Of a stretch of DNA of 64,000 nucleotides, positions 51,662-59,130 are shown piece after piece. The notes under the pieces were generated by a model. The model searched no databases. It was not told where the DNA came from and was given only the letters and a program-made list of their open reading frames with translations. A program made the translations under genes and the position numbers. Each line of letters starts with the position of its first letter. The stretch's first letter is position 1. This DNA is from Nannocystis exedens (lineage in GTDB: Bacteria > Myxococcota_A > Polyangia > Nannocystales > Nannocystaceae), in assembly GCF_002343915.1 (NCBI RefSeq), contig NZ_NETK01000001.1, positions 992,001 to 1,056,000 on the forward strand. The letters are read 5' to 3'.

Positions 51662-52795
51662 TCAGCGGATCGATCGGTACCCACCCCGCACCCCGCGCTT
51701 CGACAGCACGATCTGCCACAGTTGATTGCGGCAGCCGGCGCGGAACGACCCGGCCATCGTCTGCAGGTAATAGCTCCACATCCGGTAAAACCGCGCCGGC
51801 ATCGCCGCCCCGCGCGCCTCCGCGTAGCGGACGAAGTTCGCGTGCCAGGCCATGACCGTGCGGTCGTAGTCGGCGCGGAAGTTGTGCCAGTCCTCGATCA
51901 CGAACAGGCCCTGGACCGCGCGGCTGATGTCGGCGGTGGCCGGCAGCGCCCCGTTGGGGAAGATGTGGCGGTTGAGCCAGGCGTCGGTGCGTCCGTGCTC
52001 GTTGCCGATCGTGTGCAGCAGGACCAGCCCGTCGTCGCGCAGCAGCCGGTGGGCCGTGGCGAAGAACTCGCGGTAGTTGCGGTGGCCGACGTGCTCGAAC
52101 ATCCCCACGCTGCAGATCTTGTCGAACGGGCCCATGCGCGTGAGCGCCGGGTCGCGCCAGTCGAGCGCGTGGTACTCGGCCCCGCGCCCGTCGTCGTGGG
52201 CGGCGGCCCAGTCGCGCTGCGGCGCCGACACCGTGACGCCGACCGCTCGCGCCCCGCGGGTCCGGGCCGCGTGGCGGACCAGCCCGCCCCAGCCGCAGCC
52301 GATGTCGAGCAGCGACTCGCCTGTCCCGAGGTACAGCTTGGCGCAGACCAGCTCGAACTTGGCCCGCTGGGCCGCGTCGAGGTCGTCGGCCGCGCGCCAG
52401 TAGGCGCACGAGTAGGCCATCGTCGGCCCGAGCATCGCCGCGAACAGCGCGGTGTCGAGGTCGTAGTGGACCTCCGCCACCTGGATCGCGCGCCGGCTCG
52501 ACTGCAGGTTGACCAGCCGCGACGCCGTCGCCAGCACCGCCGTGCGCCAGTCGAACAGCGCCTCGTCGCCGCTGGTCGCCAGCACCCGCGCCGTCAGCTC
52601 GTCGATCGCCGCGCAGTCCCACCAGCCGTCCATGTAGCTGTCGCCGAGCGCCAGCGACCCGCCGAGCGCGACCCGCCGCCAGAACCGCGGGTCGTGGACG
52701 TGGATATCCCAGGGGTCAGGTCCGCCCACGCGCGCCCCGGCGCGCTCCAGGGCCCGCTCGATCGCCCGTCGCGCCGCGCTGCCCTCGCCGCCCAC
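51662..52795 (-). CDS. Cyclopropane-fatty-acyl-phospholipid synthase-like methyltransferase
   Basis: A 377-residue SAM-dependent enzyme that adds a methylene to double bonds in phospholipid acyl chains. The N-terminal part shows ALGDSYMDGWWDC and MAYSCAYWR (the Cys of the family). The SAM site is LLDIGCGWGGLVRHAA, and SVGMFEHVGHRNY carries the Glu and His near the active site. The C-terminal FRYMWSYYL-like segment reads FYRMWSYYLQTMAGSFRAG, as in Cfa. The GTG at 52795 lies 5 nt past the crotonase stop. It is last of four genes with two desaturases and a crotonase. Confidence 0.88.
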   Translation of the reverse strand: MGGEGSAARRAIERALERAGARVGGPDPWDIHVHDPRFWRRVALGGSLALGDSYMDGWWDCAAIDELTARVLATSGDEALFDWRTAVLATASRLVNLQSSRRAIQVAEVHYDLDTALFAAMLGPTMAYSCAYWRAADDLDAAQRAKFELVCAKLYLGTGESLLDIGCGWGGLVRHAARTRGARAVGVTVSAPQRDWAAAHDDGRGAEYHALDWRDPALTRMGPFDKICSVGMFEHVGHRNYREFFATAHRLLRDDGLVLLHTIGNEHGRTDAWLNRHIFPNGALPATADISRAVQGLFVIEDWHNFRADYDRTVMAWHANFVRYAEARGAAMPARFYRMWSYYLQTMAGSFRAGCRNQLWQIVLSKRGVRGGYRSIR

Positions 52796-52799
52796 GCCG

Positions 52800-53570
52800 T
52801 CAGCCCCGCTTCTTCAGCGCCGCCAGCGCGCTGGCCTGGGCGCGCACGCTGTCGGGGGCCATGACGACCTGCATCGCCATCCGGTCGAGCTCGGGGTGGG
52901 CGGCGATCGCCGCCAGCGTCGGCTGCTGCAGCGCCTGCTTGCTGGCCGCGTAGGCCGACGCGCTGTCGACCCCAATCCGCCGCGCCTCCTCGAGCGCCGC
53001 CGCCAGCAGCTGCTCGGGCGCGACCACGCGGTGGAGCACGCCCAGGCGCTGCGCCCCGGCGACGTCGTAGAGCTGGCCCGACAGCGTCATCTCGGCGGTC
53101 GCCGGCGTCCCGAGCGCGTAGCGGACCATCTCGATGTACGTCCACGGCATCGGGATCCCGACCGGCACCTCGTTGATGGCGAAGCGCGCGCGGCCCTCGG
53201 CGCCGACCCGCACGTCGCACGCGACCGCCAGGATCAGCCCGCCGGCGAACGTGTTGCCGTTGATCGCCGCCACCGTGCGCCGCGGCAGGGTGAACACCCG
53301 CAGCAGGCTGCCGCGGAAGCGGTCGAACCACGCCTGCAGCTCGTCCATGTCGTTGCGAGCGAACCGCGGGAACACGTCCTCGAAGTCGAGCCCGGCCGAG
53401 AACGTCTTGCCCTCCGCCGTCAGCACCACCGGCAGCGCCGGGTGTTCCTGCTCGACCTCGTCGAACGCCGCGTGCAGGTCGCCGAAGAACTCCGGGTTCA
53501 TGCGGTTGACCGGGTTCGAGCGCATCGTGACGATCACGGCGCCCTCGCTGCGTTCCACGCTCCACCTCAT
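52800..53570 (-). CDS. Enoyl-CoA hydratase/isomerase family protein
   Basis: A 256-residue crotonase-fold enzyme. Oxyanion-hole segments are TFSAGLDFEDVF and INGNTFAGGLILAVACDVRV, and FAINEVPVGIPMP is the third core segment. It resembles the Delta3,Delta2-enoyl-CoA isomerase branch more than a hydratase, judged by the single acid in the NEVPVG segment, but this is uncertain. Its ATG overlaps the desaturase stop (ATGA), so translation is coupled. It may move or reduce acyl-CoA double bonds before or after the desaturases act. Confidence 0.82.
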   Translation of the reverse strand: MRWSVERSEGAVIVTMRSNPVNRMNPEFFGDLHAAFDEVEQEHPALPVVLTAEGKTFSAGLDFEDVFPRFARNDMDELQAWFDRFRGSLLRVFTLPRRTVAAINGNTFAGGLILAVACDVRVGAEGRARFAINEVPVGIPMPWTYIEMVRYALGTPATAEMTLSGQLYDVAGAQRLGVLHRVVAPEQLLAAALEEARRIGVDSASAYAASKQALQQPTLAAIAAHPELDRMAMQVVMAPDSVRAQASALAALKKRG

Positions 53571-54433
53571 ACGAATGGCTCCCCGCGCTCGCTCGCGCCG
53601 GCTGTCCCTTGCGACAGGCTCGTCGGCGTCTTCAGGTCCCACACCAGGCCGAGCGCCGCCCACAACCGCAGCACGTACCAGCCGACGTCGAACTCCCACC
53701 ACACGTGGCCCTGGCGGGCCGACGACGAGAACCGGTGGTGGTTGTTGTGGAACTCGCCGAGCGCCAGCACTCCGAGCGGCCAGTGGTTGCGGCTGAGGTC
53801 CTCGCAGGCGTAGCGGCGGTAGCCGCCCCACGCGTGGCTGAACGACTGCACCCAGTGCGTGATCTCCCAGATCAGCACCGTCGGCAGCAGCCCGCCCCAC
53901 AGCACGCCCTCGACACCCCAATAATGATACAGCCCGACGCACATCGCCGCGAACGGCACGAAGTGCCAGGTGTCGAGCCAGCGCAATTCGGGGTAACGCG
54001 CCAGGTCGGGGATCGCCGCGTGCTCCGTCACCCGGTTGCGGCGGTCGAGGAACCACAGGTAATGCGAATAGAAGAAGCCCTGGAACTGCGGCGAGTGCAG
54101 GTCGCGGCCGGTGTCGGCGTGGCGGTGGTGGCGGCGGTGCGTCTCGGCCCACCAGATCACCCCGCCCTGCAGCGTCGTGCTGCCGAGCAGCGCCAGCAGG
54201 AGCTGGAACCACCGCGACGTCTTGAACGCGCGGTGGGCGAAGTAGCGGTGGAACCCGACCGTCAGCGCGAACATCCGCACCGCGAAGCAGCCGGCGAAGA
54301 TCGCCAGCGCGTGCCACGACAGCCCCGTGTACACCACCCCGAGGCACAGCGCGTGGACCAGCAGGTAAAACCCCGCCGCCGACCACGACAGCTGCGACAG
54401 CGGCAGCGAACCCTTGCGGCGGCCCTCCTGCAT
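53567..54433 (-). CDS. Acyl-CoA/acyl-lipid desaturase, first of two
   Basis: A 288-residue membrane di-iron desaturase. Three His boxes are HRYFAHRAF, WWAETHRRHHRHAD and LGEFHNNHHRF, typical of Delta-9 stearoyl-CoA type enzymes. Four membrane helices lie around them. It inserts a double bond in an acyl chain using electrons from a partner not encoded here. Its ATG lies 4 nt past the stop of the next desaturase. The last ~20 residues include an in-frame palindrome copy (53600-53622, SLSQGTAGA). Confidence 0.88.
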   Translation of the reverse strand: MQEGRRKGSLPLSQLSWSAAGFYLLVHALCLGVVYTGLSWHALAIFAGCFAVRMFALTVGFHRYFAHRAFKTSRWFQLLLALLGSTTLQGGVIWWAETHRRHHRHADTGRDLHSPQFQGFFYSHYLWFLDRRNRVTEHAAIPDLARYPELRWLDTWHFVPFAAMCVGLYHYWGVEGVLWGGLLPTVLIWEITHWVQSFSHAWGGYRRYACEDLSRNHWPLGVLALGEFHNNHHRFSSSARQGHVWWEFDVGWYVLRLWAALGLVWDLKTPTSLSQGTAGASERGEPFV

Positions 54434-54437
54434 CGTC

Positions 54438-55337
54438 TCAGCTCCCGGCCGCCTCGAACGGCGCCGCCTCGGCCGGCCGCACCGCCGGCAGCGGCGCCCC
54501 CGGCCGCCACTTGCGGTCGTACACGTAAAGCTCGCGCGCCAGCCCGCACGCCGCCAGCGCGCGGACGATCGCCCAGCCGACGTCGAACTCCCACCAGCGG
54601 GTCGAGAACTTGGCCGAGCGCGGGAACCGGTGGTGATTGTTGTGAAGCTCCTCGCCGGCGATCACCAGCGCCAGCGGGACCACGTTGCGGCTGCCGTCGC
54701 GGGTCTCGTGATTGCGGTACCCCGCGTGGTGCCCGAGCCCGTTGATTACCCCCGCGCACAGCGGCATCCACATCAGCTGCAGCGCGAAGCCCAAGAGCCC
54801 CAGCCACGGCCCCAGCAGCCCGAGATACATCGCGGCCAGCAGCGCCAGCCCGAGGTTGCTGCGCCCCTCGTAGAGGTTGCGCTCGAGCCAATCATCGGGG
54901 CAGTCGTGCCCGAACCGCCGCAGCGTCGCCTCGTTCGTGCTCTCGCGGAAGTAATAGCGGTACCCGGCGAAGAAGATCGGCGCGATCCCGTGGACCACCG
55001 GCGAGTGCGGGTCGCCCTCGCGGTCGACGTACGCGTGGTGCTTGCGGTGGACCGCCACCCACGCCCGCACCCGCGTGCCCGTGGTCAAGAAGATGAGGAA
55101 GCGGAACACGTGCGCCGGCGCCGGGTGCAGCGCCACCGCCTTGTGCGCCAGCGCGCGGTGGGCGTAGACGCTGATGCTGATGTTGGCCAGCCAGCCGAAC
55201 CCGACGCAGAGGAGGAGGACCGAGAGCACCGCGCAGATCCTTATCAGGCGCAGCCCGGGCGCGTCAACGCCGGCGCACGGGGACGCGCCCCGAGTCCTCC
55301 CGGCGCCGGGCGGCTGCTTCACCCCTCGACACCCCAT
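54438..55337 (-). CDS. Acyl-CoA/acyl-lipid desaturase, second of two
   Basis: A 299-residue desaturase. His boxes are HRALAHKAV, VHRKHHAYVD and EELHNNHHRF. It shares RWWEFDVGWAIVR with its neighbour (VWWEFDVGWYVLR) but is otherwise distinct, so the two arose by an old duplication and may act at different positions. Four to five hydrophobic helices are present. Start choice is between ATG 55370 and ATG 55337; the first 11 codons of the longer form lie in a dispersed palindrome, so 55337 is preferred. It heads the four-gene lipid operon. Confidence 0.85.
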   Translation of the reverse strand: MGCRGVKQPPGAGRTRGASPCAGVDAPGLRLIRICAVLSVLLLCVGFGWLANISISVYAHRALAHKAVALHPAPAHVFRFLIFLTTGTRVRAWVAVHRKHHAYVDREGDPHSPVVHGIAPIFFAGYRYYFRESTNEATLRRFGHDCPDDWLERNLYEGRSNLGLALLAAMYLGLLGPWLGLLGFALQLMWMPLCAGVINGLGHHAGYRNHETRDGSRNVVPLALVIAGEELHNNHHRFPRSAKFSTRWWEFDVGWAIVRALAACGLARELYVYDRKWRPGAPLPAVRPAEAAPFEAAGS

Positions 55338-55372
55338 GACATGGCCCTTCTGCCATGCCCGATCGAGCATGT
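55335..55372. repeat. Dispersed palindromes at the head of the lipid operon
   Basis: CATGACATGGCCCTTCTGCCATGCCC and the following CGAGCATG half-site overlap the possible start codons of the desaturase operon, between it and the HTTM gene stop. Their place suggests an end-of-transcript hairpin for the HTTM operon. Confidence 0.55.
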
Positions 55373-55385
55373 TTTAAAGTTAACC

Positions 55386-56234
55386 TCACGCCTCGTCCGC
55401 CCGCGGCGCGACCGCGGCGACCGCCCGGTGGACCGCCGGCGGATCGATCACCGCCAGGTACAGCAGCACCATCGTCGCCGAGAACGTGTGGACCGGCAGC
55501 AGCACGTACAGCCCGGCGTGGAACGCCGCGCCCAGCGGCAGCAGCCACCGGTGCCACCGGGGTCGCCACACCCCGATCGCCAGCGCGAACTCCAGGGCGA
55601 CCACCGTCCACGCCGCCGTCGCCGACACGATCGTCAGACCTGTCCCGAGAGGCAGGTCCGAGCCGACGTAGTAGAACCCCGCGATCTGCTCGAGCCGCGC
55701 CCCCGACAGAAAGCCGGCCTCGCACTTGTCGATCGCGCTCCACAGGTACACCGCCGACAATTGCGCCGTCATGAGCCGCAGCCCGAGCAGCGGCCCGCGC
55801 TCGGCCGGCGCCGGCAGCCCGCGGTCCCGCGCCCGCGCCAGCGCCCGCCAGCGATCGACGGACAGCGAGCGCCCGCACGGCGTCAGCGCGCACAGCACCG
55901 TCGCCGACATCAGCAGGAAGTGGTGGTGGTGGATCCACGCCGTGCGCCCGCCCGCGGCCCCGACCGCGAAGTACATCGTCGCCACCACCGCCGCCGCCGT
56001 CGCCGTCGCCGCGCGCGTCCACAGGCCGACGAGCATCGCCGCCGTCGCCGCGAAGAAGCCGACCGACAGCGCCAGCATCGCCGGCCCCTCGGCCTGCACG
56101 AGCACCATGTCCTCGCCCCAGCGGGCCCACAGCAGCAGCGCGAGCCCGATCCGGATCAGCGCCATCGGCACCGTCGAGCCCTCGGCCCCGGCCCACGCCA
56201 CGAGGCGCGCCCACGCGGATTCACGGGTCTTCAT
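55386..56234 (-). CDS. HTTM-domain (vitamin K carboxylase-like) membrane protein
   Basis: A 282-residue protein with at least six membrane helices. ALIRIGLALLLW near the start and FHAGLYVLLPVHTFSATMVLLYL near the end, with HHHHFLLMSATVL and AVYLWSAIDKCEAGFLSG between, are typical of HTTM proteins related to gamma-glutamyl carboxylase and to lipase-maturation-like membrane enzymes. It lacks the C-terminal lumenal part of true carboxylase. The ATG at 56234 overlaps the end of the 56682 gene by 14 nt. An in-frame palindrome copy lies at 55637-55659. Confidence 0.72.
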   Translation of the reverse strand: MKTRESAWARLVAWAGAEGSTVPMALIRIGLALLLWARWGEDMVLVQAEGPAMLALSVGFFAATAAMLVGLWTRAATATAAAVVATMYFAVGAAGGRTAWIHHHHFLLMSATVLCALTPCGRSLSVDRWRALARARDRGLPAPAERGPLLGLRLMTAQLSAVYLWSAIDKCEAGFLSGARLEQIAGFYYVGSDLPLGTGLTIVSATAAWTVVALEFALAIGVWRPRWHRWLLPLGAAFHAGLYVLLPVHTFSATMVLLYLAVIDPPAVHRAVAAVAPRADEA

Positions 56235-56682
56235 GCCCACGCGGCCGCGTCCCCGGGATCTGCGGCCGCGGCGGCAGCGGCCGGCACAGGTCGTGTTCAC
56301 CGGCGTGCAGCGGCACCCAGCCGCGCATCGTCGCGATGCTGGCGCGCGCGCGCAGGTCGACCGCCCCGAGCTTCCCGCACAGCTCGCCGGCCACCCGCAG
56401 CAGCCCCGCCTCGCCGTTCATCGACCGCAGCCAGCGCGGGGCGGTCCGCCGTTCGCGGCCCAGCGCGGCGTAGCGATCGATCGGCGTCTCGCGCCCGTCT
56501 CCGTCGCGGACGCTGAACTCCGCGACCACCAGCCCGACGCCGACCTCGTTGAACAGCTCCCAGTCGCGCACGAACCGGCTGCGCCCGCCGAACACCTGGC
56601 GGTACGCCGGCATCAGCAGGAGCCCCGCCGCGACCGCGACGAACACGAGCGCCCGGGTCCGCGTCGCCGTCGTCGTCGTCAC
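56221..56682 (-). CDS. Single-helix membrane protein paired with HTTM
   Basis: A 153-residue protein, GTG start. One membrane helix near the N-terminus (ALVFVAVAAGLLLMPAYRQVF) and an outside domain (DWELFNEVGVGLVVAEFSVRD, RYAALGRERRTAPRWLRSM) follow. Its 3' end overlaps the HTTM gene by 14 nt, so the two are made together and probably form a complex. Small one-helix partners next to HTTM genes are common; their role is not known to me. Confidence 0.6.
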   Translation of the reverse strand: MTTTTATRTRALVFVAVAAGLLLMPAYRQVFGGRSRFVRDWELFNEVGVGLVVAEFSVRDGDGRETPIDRYAALGRERRTAPRWLRSMNGEAGLLRVAGELCGKLGAVDLRARASIATMRGWVPLHAGEHDLCRPLPPRPQIPGTRPRGHEDP

Positions 56683-56776
56683 GGCCCGACCCTAACAAAT
56701 TCCGCTCCTCGCAGCGCGCTCGGGCCGTGACGGATCGTCCCAAGCCCGGCCACCTGTCGGTTCGGACCTTCCAACT

Positions 56777-57601
56777 ATGCCTGCATCGCGCGCGCTGCTG
56801 CCCCTCCTCCTCGTCGTCCCCGCCTGTCCCGAGCGCCCGTCCGGGGACACCGAGACCGGCACCGGCCCGAGCACGGGGCAGGCCCCGGGCACCGACGGCG
56901 AGAGCTCGGGCACCACCGTCGGCTCGACGACCCCGGGCACCGGTCCCACCGGCACCACCGCCGTCCCGCCCACCACCGGCGTCACCACCGACGACACCGC
57001 CACCACCGTCGCGCCGTCCACCACCACCGACGCCGCCACCACCGACGACACTGCCACCACCGTCGTCGACCCGAGCGGCACCACCACCAGCACCACGGGC
57101 ATCAAGCTCGACCTGCCCGCCGCGCAGTGGCCCGCCGGCCTCGTCGGCTGCACCCTCGACGCGCCGGCCGGCACCCTGCTCACCGGCGGAAGCGACCTCG
57201 GCCCGTTCACCGCCGACCGCGCCTACTTCGGCTGGTGGGGCTTCGAAGACATGGAGCTGCCGACGCTCCTGTTCCTCTCGCCCGGGGCCGACGCGGCCCA
57301 CGAGCTCGTGGAGCGGGACGGCAGCACCGGCCCGGTCTACTACGGCGACGTCGTCGCCGAGCCGTTGCTGATGGGCGGATGGGTCGGGAGCTGGGACGTG
57401 AACCTCAGCGTCCGCGCCGACGGCATGGTCACCTTCCCCCAGCCGCAAGGCGGGATGGACATCCTCGAGCTCGCCGGCAACTGGGACGCCGCCGATCCCG
57501 CCGATCCGCCGCGGCTCGTCGGCACGGTGAAGGGCACGATCTCGGGCCCGTTCGACGCCGTCTTCTGCGACAAGCTGGTCGAGAACATCTTCCCCGAATG
57601 A
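56777..57601 (+). CDS. Thr-rich lipoprotein, first of a tandem pair
   Basis: A 274-residue predicted lipoprotein (LLPLLLVVPAC lipobox) with a Thr/Ser/Gly/Asp-rich linker to about residue 97. The C-terminal ~170-residue domain contains GCTLDAPAGTLLTGGSDLG, DRAYFGWWGFED, and ends RLVGTVKGTISGPFDAVFCDKL. The neighbour at 57777 has the same domain (GCTLEAPAGTMVSGSSSLG, AVFCDKL), so they are paralogues. Function is unknown. The two Cys of the domain (GCTL and VFCDKL) may pair. Confidence 0.7.
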   Translation: MPASRALLPLLLVVPACPERPSGDTETGTGPSTGQAPGTDGESSGTTVGSTTPGTGPTGTTAVPPTTGVTTDDTATTVAPSTTTDAATTDDTATTVVDPSGTTTSTTGIKLDLPAAQWPAGLVGCTLDAPAGTLLTGGSDLGPFTADRAYFGWWGFEDMELPTLLFLSPGADAAHELVERDGSTGPVYYGDVVAEPLLMGGWVGSWDVNLSVRADGMVTFPQPQGGMDILELAGNWDAADPADPPRLVGTVKGTISGPFDAVFCDKLVENIFPE

Positions 57602-57626
57602 CGGCACGCGCGCGGGCGCGCTGTCC

Positions 57627-57648
57627 GCGGCGAATCATGATTCGCCGC
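57627..57648. terminator. Perfect 22-bp palindrome after the first paralogue
   Basis: The half-site GCGGCGAATCA is followed by its exact complement, 26 nt past the stop at 57601. The hairpin lacks a U-tract. It could be a terminator between the tandem paralogues or a protein-binding site for the second gene. Confidence 0.45.
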
Positions 57649-57776
57649 TGCGATCCCATCGGCACGCCGCTCCGCGCTCCCACTCGCTCCCCCGCCCTCG
57701 CCTTGACGGCTTCCGCGGCTGCCGGCCATCTCGAGCGAGAAGGGACCGGCTGCCACCGCCGCCCGGTCGAGAGCCC

Positions 57777-58583
57777 ATGCCGACACGTCGCTCGCCGTTC
57801 ATCCTCCCGCTCGTCCTGTTCGCCTGCACCGATCGTCCGCTCGGCGACACCGACGGCAGCACTGCCGGCCCGAGCACCAGTGATTCTCCCCCGGCCACCG
57901 GCACCAACACGGACGCGCCGGGCACCGCGACGGTCCCCACCACCGGCACGCCGCAGCCCACCACCGCGACCACCGTCGATCCGAGCGCCACCACCGCGAT
58001 CGATCCGAGCGCCACCACCGCGATCGATCCGAGCGATACGACCCTCGATCCGGGCGGAACCACCACCTTCGACCCCCAGCCGAAGCTCGACTTCTTCCTC
58101 CCCGGACCGAACCACGGCCTGTCCGGTTGCACCCTCGAGGCGCCGGCCGGCACGATGGTCAGCGGCAGCTCCTCGCTCGGCCCGTTCGCGGCCCAGCGCG
58201 CCTGGTTCGGCTACGTCGGCTTCGACGAGGAGCCGTTCACGCCGGTGCTGATGTTCGTCTCGCCGGCCGCCGACCCGGCCACCGAGCTGCAGGACAAGAA
58301 CGGCAGCAGCGGCCCGATCCTCTTCGCCGACGTGTCCACCGATCCCTTCCTCGAGGGCAGCTGGGTCGGCACGTGGCCGATGTCGGCCAACGTCTTCGCC
58401 CAGGGCATGCTCGGCGAGCTCGCGCGCCCCGACGCCGTCGTCATCGACGACCTCGCCGGCAACTGGTCGTCCTTCGACCCCGCGGACCCGCCGCGGCTCG
58501 TCGGCAGCCTGCAGGGCGGCATCGCCGGCCCGTTCGACGCGGTGTTCTGCGACAAGCTGAACGTATTCATCATCCCCGAATGA
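57777..58583 (+). CDS. Thr-rich lipoprotein, second of a tandem pair
   Basis: A 268-residue predicted lipoprotein (FILPLVLFAC lipobox). The linker carries in-frame repeats (PSATTAIDPSATTAIDPSDT) made from a ~24-nt DNA repeat near 57978-58040. The C-terminal domain is the same as in the 56777 protein (GCTLEAPAGTMVSG, RAWFGYVGFDEE, LVGSLQGGIAGPFDAVFCDKL). The pair probably arose by tandem duplication with linker divergence. Function is unknown. Confidence 0.7.
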   Translation: MPTRRSPFILPLVLFACTDRPLGDTDGSTAGPSTSDSPPATGTNTDAPGTATVPTTGTPQPTTATTVDPSATTAIDPSATTAIDPSDTTLDPGGTTTFDPQPKLDFFLPGPNHGLSGCTLEAPAGTMVSGSSSLGPFAAQRAWFGYVGFDEEPFTPVLMFVSPAADPATELQDKNGSSGPILFADVSTDPFLEGSWVGTWPMSANVFAQGMLGELARPDAVVIDDLAGNWSSFDPADPPRLVGSLQGGIAGPFDAVFCDKLNVFIIPE

Positions 58584-58620
58584 ATCGAGGCGGCGCCGAT
58601 CCTCACAGGGGGCGAACGCC

Positions 58621-59130
58621 TCAGAATCGCAGCAGCAGCCCGCCCGGGCCGACGCCGACCTGCGGCGCGCGCTCCGGGAGCCGCTGATGGAGCAGCCGGT
58701 CGGTGAAGATCGCCGCGGGCACCAAGCCCGCGACCGCCACCGCGGTGAAGATCGGCGCCGCGATCAAGGCCCCGCGGCGATTGGGGCAGTCGCGGACATA
58801 GCTGCCCTGGTGTGCATCGCCGCAGGTGCCGAGCATCACGAGCGGCACCGCCGTGCCGACCAGCCCGACGATCGCCACGGTCCACGACACCGCGGCCTGG
58901 ATCTTCAGCTTGCGCCGCTGCGCCTGCCACTGTTTCTCGGGGATCACCGGCGGCACCAGGTCGGGCGGTGTGATCGCCACCAGCGGCGGCGGCACCATCG
59001 GGGGCGACGGCTCGCCCTCGTGGTCGGGCCGCACCATCTCGCGCTCCTCCGGCGGCGCGGTGCGGGCCGCCGCGCCGGCCGGCGCCAGCGAAAAGGCCAC
59101 GCCGGCCGCCAGGGCGAGGCTCGCCCGCAT
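58621..59130 (-). CDS. Secreted or membrane protein of unknown function
   Basis: A 169-residue protein with signal peptide (RASLALAAGVAFSLAPAGAAA), a Pro-rich spacer (PPLVAITPPDLVPPVIPEK) and two hydrophobic helices (AAVSWTVAIVGLVGTAVPLVML and GALIAAPIFTAVAVAGLVPAAIF) around a small Cys pair. It ends VGPGGLLLRF, typical of an outer-membrane-like last strand, but is too short for a barrel. The ATG overlaps the alcohol dehydrogenase stop, so the genes form one operon. Confidence 0.6.
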   Translation of the reverse strand: MRASLALAAGVAFSLAPAGAAARTAPPEEREMVRPDHEGEPSPPMVPPPLVAITPPDLVPPVIPEKQWQAQRRKLKIQAAVSWTVAIVGLVGTAVPLVMLGTCGDAHQGSYVRDCPNRRGALIAAPIFTAVAVAGLVPAAIFTDRLLHQRLPERAPQVGVGPGGLLLRF

